Of a stretch of 37,384 nt of DNA, positions 33,318 through 37,384 are shown one piece after another; positions within the stretch are counted from its first letter, which is position 1; each line of letters opens with the position of its first letter. The stretch is taken from positions 1 through 37,384 of the forward strand of contig CAMBOW010000008.1 in assembly GCA_945869365.1 (NCBI GenBank), given 5' to 3'. A program made the translations under genes and the position numbers. The notes beneath the pieces are model-generated. The model did no database searches and was not told the origin of the DNA. It saw nothing but the letters and a program-made list of their open reading frames with translations. Source of the DNA: Flavobacterium psychrophilum (GTDB lineage: Bacteria; Bacteroidota; Bacteroidia; Flavobacteriales; Flavobacteriaceae).

Positions 33318-34433
33318 TTACTTGGCTTTTACGAGCAATACATTCAACACATAAGTAAAGGCAAAATAAAGTAAAATAATTCGGCCAATTAGTACGTGTT
33401 GTTTTTCGAAGATTTGTTTTTTTAAGAGCGGATAAATAATCACAACTCCCAATAAAAACCAGGACAAATAGGCAAATCGATTGGAAAACGAAGCGCGAAT
33501 TACCAACACCCAAAAAGCATTTACCAACACGTAAATGTTATATATCTGGATATATAATTTGTCTTCTATTTTTTTGACAAAAATAAAGTACCAACCCGCA
33601 AACACGCCAGTGGCACTATACAACAAGAAGTCCCAACGAAATCCCAAGGAGCTAAATTGTTCATTAAACTCTTCTCCCCCACCCGATAAATAATCGGCTA
33701 CTTTATCGTTGGCAAATATCCCTAAATTCAAAAAGAGCGTTTCGAAAAATCCACCCAACAAAAGCGATAACGGAATAGCCAATAACCATACCCGCAAATA
33801 ATTGGCATAATCGCGATGGACAAAAGTTATCCCATAGGCGATGAGCAAGATGAACATCGATTTATGTAAAAAATAGGTGCTACCAATGAGCAATAACGAA
33901 AACACAATATTCTTCCTAGACATTCCCAATAAAAACACCGAGGTGGCTAGTCCGTTTCGGATTCCGTTTACACCATACCCCCAAAAGGACAAAGAAATTA
34001 CCAACATTAAAAAGCCATAAAACCAATAGTCTTCAAAAACCTTTTTGGCAAACAAATACAAAGGAATTACATATAAGGCAGCGCAAACAATAAAATAAAT
34101 TTCAACTGTCATGATGCCCGAGCAGTACTTGGAAAAGAATTCAAAAAGCAAATCTTTATTGGTGGTCAAATCGACAGGGTCACCTGCTTTGTATTTGTCA
34201 AAATTAAAAGCGTAGCTAGCCATGTCGGCAAAGTACTTGCCGCTAATGGGTCGCGACCCCATGTAGGCAACAATCAACACCAAGAGACCAAGTCCAATAT
34301 TTTTTTTGATTCGCACATTGGCATAATCGGTGAGTTCTACCGTAGCGGATTGCAAAATCACCAAGAGTACAAATACTAAAAGAAAGTTGTAGTATAGTAT
34401 CGAATAGATCTCAATTGGAATTAATTCATTCAC
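33318..34433 (-). CDS. EpsG-family membrane polymerase
   Basis: A 371-residue protein with about 10 hydrophobic helices. It has the EpsG pattern: YFADMASYAFNF (about 67-78, aspartate and tyrosine), YCSGIMTVEIYFIVCAALYV, WGYGVNGIRNGLATSVFLLG with the conserved arginine at 159 and alanine, and FLHKSMFILLIAYG with the conserved histidine. EpsG proteins are thought to polymerise exopolysaccharide repeats in the periplasm. The start is GTG at 34433, with no better ATG nearby; the GT4 gene ends 10 bases upstream. It is the second polymerase candidate in the window, of a different family from the one at 1837-3183, so two glycans or a two-stage assembly may exist. Confidence 0.88.
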   Translation of the reverse strand: MNELIPIEIYSILYYNFLLVFVLLVILQSATVELTDYANVRIKKNIGLGLLVLIVAYMGSRPISGKYFADMASYAFNFDKYKAGDPVDLTTNKDLLFEFFSKYCSGIMTVEIYFIVCAALYVIPLYLFAKKVFEDYWFYGFLMLVISLSFWGYGVNGIRNGLATSVFLLGMSRKNIVFSLLLIGSTYFLHKSMFILLIAYGITFVHRDYANYLRVWLLAIPLSLLLGGFFETLFLNLGIFANDKVADYLSGGGEEFNEQFSSLGFRWDFLLYSATGVFAGWYFIFVKKIEDKLYIQIYNIYVLVNAFWVLVIRASFSNRFAYLSWFLLGVVIIYPLLKKQIFEKQHVLIGRIILLYFAFTYVLNVLLVKAK

Positions 34434-34443
34434 GCGTTATGGT

Positions 34444-35559
34444 TTATTTGGCACTTGATTCAAACAACGCTTTCCAGTGTTGCATAACAGTCTCAGTAGA
34501 AAATCGTTTTATATTACATTTGGAATTCTCGCCCATTTGTTTTCGCTCTTTTGGATTGCGAATCAAAAATAGCACTTTTTCTACGAATGCTTCTTGGTTT
34601 TGATTGGAAACCAAATAGCCATCTTGATCTGGAGTAATGATATGTGCAGGACCAGTAGGGCAATCATATGATACACATGGCAAGCCCACCGATAGTGCTT
34701 CGAGCAAAACCATCGGAAAACATTCGGTATGTGAGGTCATTAAATACATCGAATAGGCTTGCATGGTTTGGGTTAAATGTGGCACCGCTTCCCGAATTAA
34801 AACTTGCTTTTCAAGGTTCAATTGTTTGATTTTATCTTGCAAATAAGCCACATACTGCGGTTCCCCTTGGCCGTAAATAGACAAGGTCCAACTGAATTCA
34901 TGCTGCACCACTTTTGCCCAGATTTCAATCAAGTTGTCAAAGCCTTTTACAGGAGCCAATCGACCGGCGGCTATGGCTTGTGTTGCAACCAACTCAGCCG
35001 AATAGCCTGTTGACGCAATAGGATTGGGAATAACAGCTTGCTTCGGTGAATCATAAAAGGCCGTTTCTGAAGCGTTGAGCAAAACCAATTTGGTGTATTG
35101 GCGTTCTACCGCCGATTGAATCAAATGCCCCAACAAGGCAAATCCTTTGGCATGCGCGCGTGCTTGGTGTACAAAAAAGCGTGAAGAATGGTATTCTTTA
35201 TACTTGGCTATCGTAGAAAATAAAAAAGGAGTCCAATAAAAATCAAAGGCATAGTTGCAGACTACCAAAAACTGGGGTTTCAATTCACGCATCGTTGCAA
35301 TCCATCGAAAAATATGGAGCGGAACTTTGGCCAAATTTGCAGGATGAACAAACGATTTTTCCCGCTCGTAATTGATGTTCAAATCAATCGATTTAATGTT
35401 GGGCGACAGGGCGTAACAGGGCGGGTTTTGTTTTTGTTCGGTAGTGAGAATAATAACCTCATACCCCAAAACATCGGCAAAATAATTCGCTTTTTGAGCC
35501 ATCACTTTTTCGATGCCGCCGTGCAAGTATATTTGATCAGTTGAAAAAACTATTTTCAT
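34444..35559 (-). CDS. Glycosyltransferase family 4
   Basis: A 371-residue GT4. MKIVFSTDQIYLHGGIEKVM holds the GG-E acceptor loop, then FADVLGYEVIILTTEQ. In the donor domain are AIAAGRLAPVKGFDNLIEIW, SWTLSIYGQGEPQYVAYLQD, MTSHTECFPMVLLEALSVG with E-x7-E and VSYDCPTGPAHII, typical of the alpha-1,4 GalNAc/Gal type of this family. It shares the order of motifs and several identical stretches with the gene upstream (35556-36647), so the two look like a tandem duplication. ATGA overlap with that gene. The acceptor and donor are unknown. Confidence 0.9.
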   Translation of the reverse strand: MKIVFSTDQIYLHGGIEKVMAQKANYFADVLGYEVIILTTEQKQNPPCYALSPNIKSIDLNINYEREKSFVHPANLAKVPLHIFRWIATMRELKPQFLVVCNYAFDFYWTPFLFSTIAKYKEYHSSRFFVHQARAHAKGFALLGHLIQSAVERQYTKLVLLNASETAFYDSPKQAVIPNPIASTGYSAELVATQAIAAGRLAPVKGFDNLIEIWAKVVQHEFSWTLSIYGQGEPQYVAYLQDKIKQLNLEKQVLIREAVPHLTQTMQAYSMYLMTSHTECFPMVLLEALSVGLPCVSYDCPTGPAHIITPDQDGYLVSNQNQEAFVEKVLFLIRNPKERKQMGENSKCNIKRFSTETVMQHWKALFESSAK

Positions 35560-36647
35560 ATGGCAAGGGATTTAAAAAGTTCATCCCATTGTTTCACTAC
35601 TACTTCGGGTAAATACCGCTGCACATTGATTTTGGCTTGCGCACCCATTTTAAGACGCAATTCACGATTTTCGATGAGCTCCAACAACTTTTGGGTAAAT
35701 CCATCGGTGTCGTGATTGGAAACCAAAAAGCCGTCTTCTCCCGATCGAATAATATCGCTAGGACCACAGGGACAATCAAAGGAAACACAAGGTACGCCAC
35801 AGGCCATCGCCTCAATGAGCACCATGCCAAATCCTTCGAAACGTGAGGAAAAAGCAAAGACAGCTGCGTTCAAAAATCGAGTGGCAATATCGGGATCGGG
35901 TTCAAAAAAGCGAACGCTATTTTCGATATTCAATTGTTTGGCAAGTTTTTGCAAACTGTGTTGTTCATCAAATTTGCCATACATTTCTAGGATCCATTCG
36001 GGCTGGGTTTGCTGAATTACAGCCCAACTCTGCAACAAACGATCAAAACCTTTTTGGTGGGTATGTTTGCCAACCGCGATCACCGTTTTATTGGCAAGTG
36101 CCGATTGGGTTTCGGGATAAAAAGACAAGGGATTAGGAATCACCACTGTATTGGGTAAATTCCACTCGTTTAGGTTGTCTTGGGTGAGTACCACAAATTT
36201 GTCAAAATAACGTCCCAAGACATTCATGAGCTGTAATTGAAGTCCCACTCGAATTTTTTTGGCAACTGATGGATTAGCGCCGTAAGCGATTTGTTTGGAA
36301 ACGTGACGTTCGTAAATGATTGGGGTTTTGGGCAGCAAAAGCGGCAAGAAAAAAGCTTTCAAGCCATCGTCACACACCGAAATCACATCGGGTTGTATGA
36401 TTTGAATGGTTTGTAAAATTCCTTTTCGGTATTGGCTAATATAGCGCAATGGATTCCCCTCCACTTCGATATCATGCAACTGAATTTTGGAACTAAAGTT
36501 ATAAAACAAGGGTGCCGCCCGGTGATTTAAGGTAAGTATATGCACCTCATGCCCCAACTGCTCGGCCAAATAACTGGCCTTTACCGACAAAACCCGCTCG
36601 AGTCCGCCGGCGCCTTTTATGCCGTTAGTGATATACAAAATTTTCAT
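35556..36647 (-). CDS. Glycosyltransferase family 4
   Basis: A 363-residue GT4. MKILYITNGIKGAGGLERVL starts the acceptor domain. TVIAVGKHTHQKGFDRLLQS begins the donor domain, followed by LEMYGKFDEQHSLQKLA and FSSRFEGFGMVLIEAMACG with the E-x7-E glutamates, and VSFDCPCGPSDIIRSGEDGF. The frame runs upstream to TTG 36698, but the ATG at 36647 overlaps the acyltransferase stop as ATGA and starts the conserved strand, so I use it. It is a close paralogue of the following gene, sharing C-P-x-G-P and DG(F/Y)LVSN segments. Its donor sugar is unknown. Confidence 0.9.
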   Translation of the reverse strand: MKILYITNGIKGAGGLERVLSVKASYLAEQLGHEVHILTLNHRAAPLFYNFSSKIQLHDIEVEGNPLRYISQYRKGILQTIQIIQPDVISVCDDGLKAFFLPLLLPKTPIIYERHVSKQIAYGANPSVAKKIRVGLQLQLMNVLGRYFDKFVVLTQDNLNEWNLPNTVVIPNPLSFYPETQSALANKTVIAVGKHTHQKGFDRLLQSWAVIQQTQPEWILEMYGKFDEQHSLQKLAKQLNIENSVRFFEPDPDIATRFLNAAVFAFSSRFEGFGMVLIEAMACGVPCVSFDCPCGPSDIIRSGEDGFLVSNHDTDGFTQKLLELIENRELRLKMGAQAKINVQRYLPEVVVKQWDELFKSLAI

Positions 36648-37360
36648 GGGCGAAGCCAATTGGTAAACACGTATCGTTGAAGCGGCAAATATATCCAATT
36701 AATCAGGTGCGAAAGCAGCAGACACCACGCCAATACCCATAGATAAATTAGAACGGGTTGTTGTGGGGCATAACTCCAGGTTTTGGCAAAACTGGAAATC
36801 AAAAACAAATGGATGAGCCAAATGTTGGTTGAATGGGTACTCAAATACTGCAGGATTCGTTCAGCGACTGCAGACAATTGTAGGGCATTAAATAAAAAAA
36901 TAAAAGCTACACCCGTAAACACCGCTACAAACAAACTGGGCACCAAAGCATGGGCGACCATCAGTAACCCAATTAAGGTGAGTAACATTGCAGTACGAAA
37001 AGGCCATTTGCTTACCCTTTGGATAAAGGTTGAATACCATTTTTGGCGAAAAGCGATCGCGCCCAACACAAAAGGAAATACGGCATTGGCCAACATATAG
37101 GCTTGGTGCCAAAGCAGTTGAATGATCTCAATTTCAGAAATAACAGAAAGTTTTATGCGGGCATAATACCCGATAGCATACAATACAAATGCACCAATGA
37201 ATAGAAGATAGGGATTGGCTTTTTCGATTAAGTTAAAAATAACAGGCACAAGCAAAACCAGCAAGGCATAGCAAGAAATAAACCACCAAGCCCCATTGTA
37301 GGAAGAATCCAAGTAAATAAAATTGTAAATAAATTTGATCCAGCTGCCCGGATATTGCTC
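36644..37360 (-). CDS. Acyltransferase family 3 (OafA-like), C-terminal part, 5' end broken
   Basis: Membrane protein of the acyltransferase-3 family, which O-acylates (often O-acetylates) glycans. Only the last ~240 residues are in frame, with about seven hydrophobic helices: NGAWWFISCYALLVLLVPVI, ANPYLLFIGAFVLYAIGYY, MLANAVFPFVLGAIAFRQKW, MLLTLIGLLMVAHALV and others. The catalytic histidine-bearing first helix is missing. Upstream, the frame ends in TAA at 37361-37363, and no ATG is available (TTG at 37312 only). Restoring one T at 37342-37344 and one in the T-run near 37370-37373 gives RIYFWENKSNIRAAWIKFIY running into YNFIYLDSSYNGAWWF, so the gene appears to continue off the window. It is either a pseudogene or a gene with sequencing errors. 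Stop overlaps the next GT4 (ATGA). Confidence 0.7.
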   Translation of the reverse strand, partial: EQYPGSWIKFIYNFIYLDSSYNGAWWFISCYALLVLLVPVIFNLIEKANPYLLFIGAFVLYAIGYYARIKLSVISEIEIIQLLWHQAYMLANAVFPFVLGAIAFRQKWYSTFIQRVSKWPFRTAMLLTLIGLLMVAHALVPSLFVAVFTGVAFIFLFNALQLSAVAERILQYLSTHSTNIWLIHLFLISSFAKTWSYAPQQPVLIYLWVLAWCLLLSHLINWIYLPLQRYVFTNWLRP

Positions 37361-37384
37361 TTATTTTCCCAAAATAGATCCTAA

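Noticed and set aside
35556..36698. Longer form of the GT4 with a 17-residue N-terminal extension
   Set aside because: It begins with TTG inside the acyltransferase gene; the ATG at 36647 overlaps the upstream stop and starts the conserved first strand.

Overview
The window is a surface-polysaccharide (capsule / O-antigen-like / exopolysaccharide) locus of a Bacteroidota bacterium, most likely from the Flavobacteriales. The evidence for that is the moderately AT-rich coding DNA, promoter boxes of the Bacteroidota type (TAnnTTTG, about 18 to 25 bases before the start codon), a UDP-glycosyltransferase-like family that I associate from memory with flavobacteria, and a Wzc-type kinase with a Tyr-Gly-rich tail. 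All but two genes lie on the minus strand. They are packed tightly, many with ATGA or TAATG stop/start overlaps, which points to long polycistronic units.

Right block (minus strand, about 37.4 kb down to 21.3 kb, entering from outside the window): a broken acyltransferase-3 gene, two tandem family-4 glycosyltransferases (GT4), an EpsG-type polymerase, a GT2, a polysaccharide pyruvyltransferase, a PglA-like GT4, a PglC-like initiating phosphoglycosyl transferase, an ATP-grasp ligase, a HAD hydrolase, a DegT-type aminotransferase, a PglF/WbpM-like 4,6-dehydratase, a Wza-like outer-membrane export lipoprotein and a Wzc-like tyrosine autokinase. The block ends at a strong bidirectional hairpin terminator. 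Facing it on the plus strand is a CpsB/YwqE-type phosphatase, the expected antagonist of the kinase.

Left block (minus strand, 20.4 kb down to 0.4 kb): an ABC-2 exporter (Wzm permease, Wzt ATPase with a C-terminal glycan-binding domain), an FkbM methyltransferase, two GT2s, a CMP-nonulosonate (sialic-acid-type) cassette neuA-neuB-neuC, a 386-base gap, a GT-B fold transferase, three hexapeptide acetyltransferases, three GT4s, two GT2s (one with a decayed 5' end), a Wzy/WaaL-type polymerase or ligase, and a WcaJ-type polyprenyl-phosphate glycosyl-1-phosphate transferase. The block abuts, tail to tail, the end of the housekeeping gene lnt (apolipoprotein N-acyltransferase).

Inferred workings: the locus can start glycans with two different initiating transferases. 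It can build a 4-amino sugar (PglF-like, PglE-like, perhaps acylated by the ATP-grasp enzyme) and an activated nonulosonate, and it can decorate chains with acetyl, pyruvyl and methyl groups. It carries parts of two export systems: an ABC exporter, and Wza/Wzc with polymerases. No Wzx flippase is visible. Points most worth a second look are the dehydratase-aminotransferase-HAD-ATP-grasp-PglC module, the sialic-acid cassette without a recognisable sialyltransferase, the methyltransferase coupled to Wzt, the in-frame (Tyr-Gly)13 repeat in Wzc, and two genes whose 5' ends are both broken by single missing T residues.
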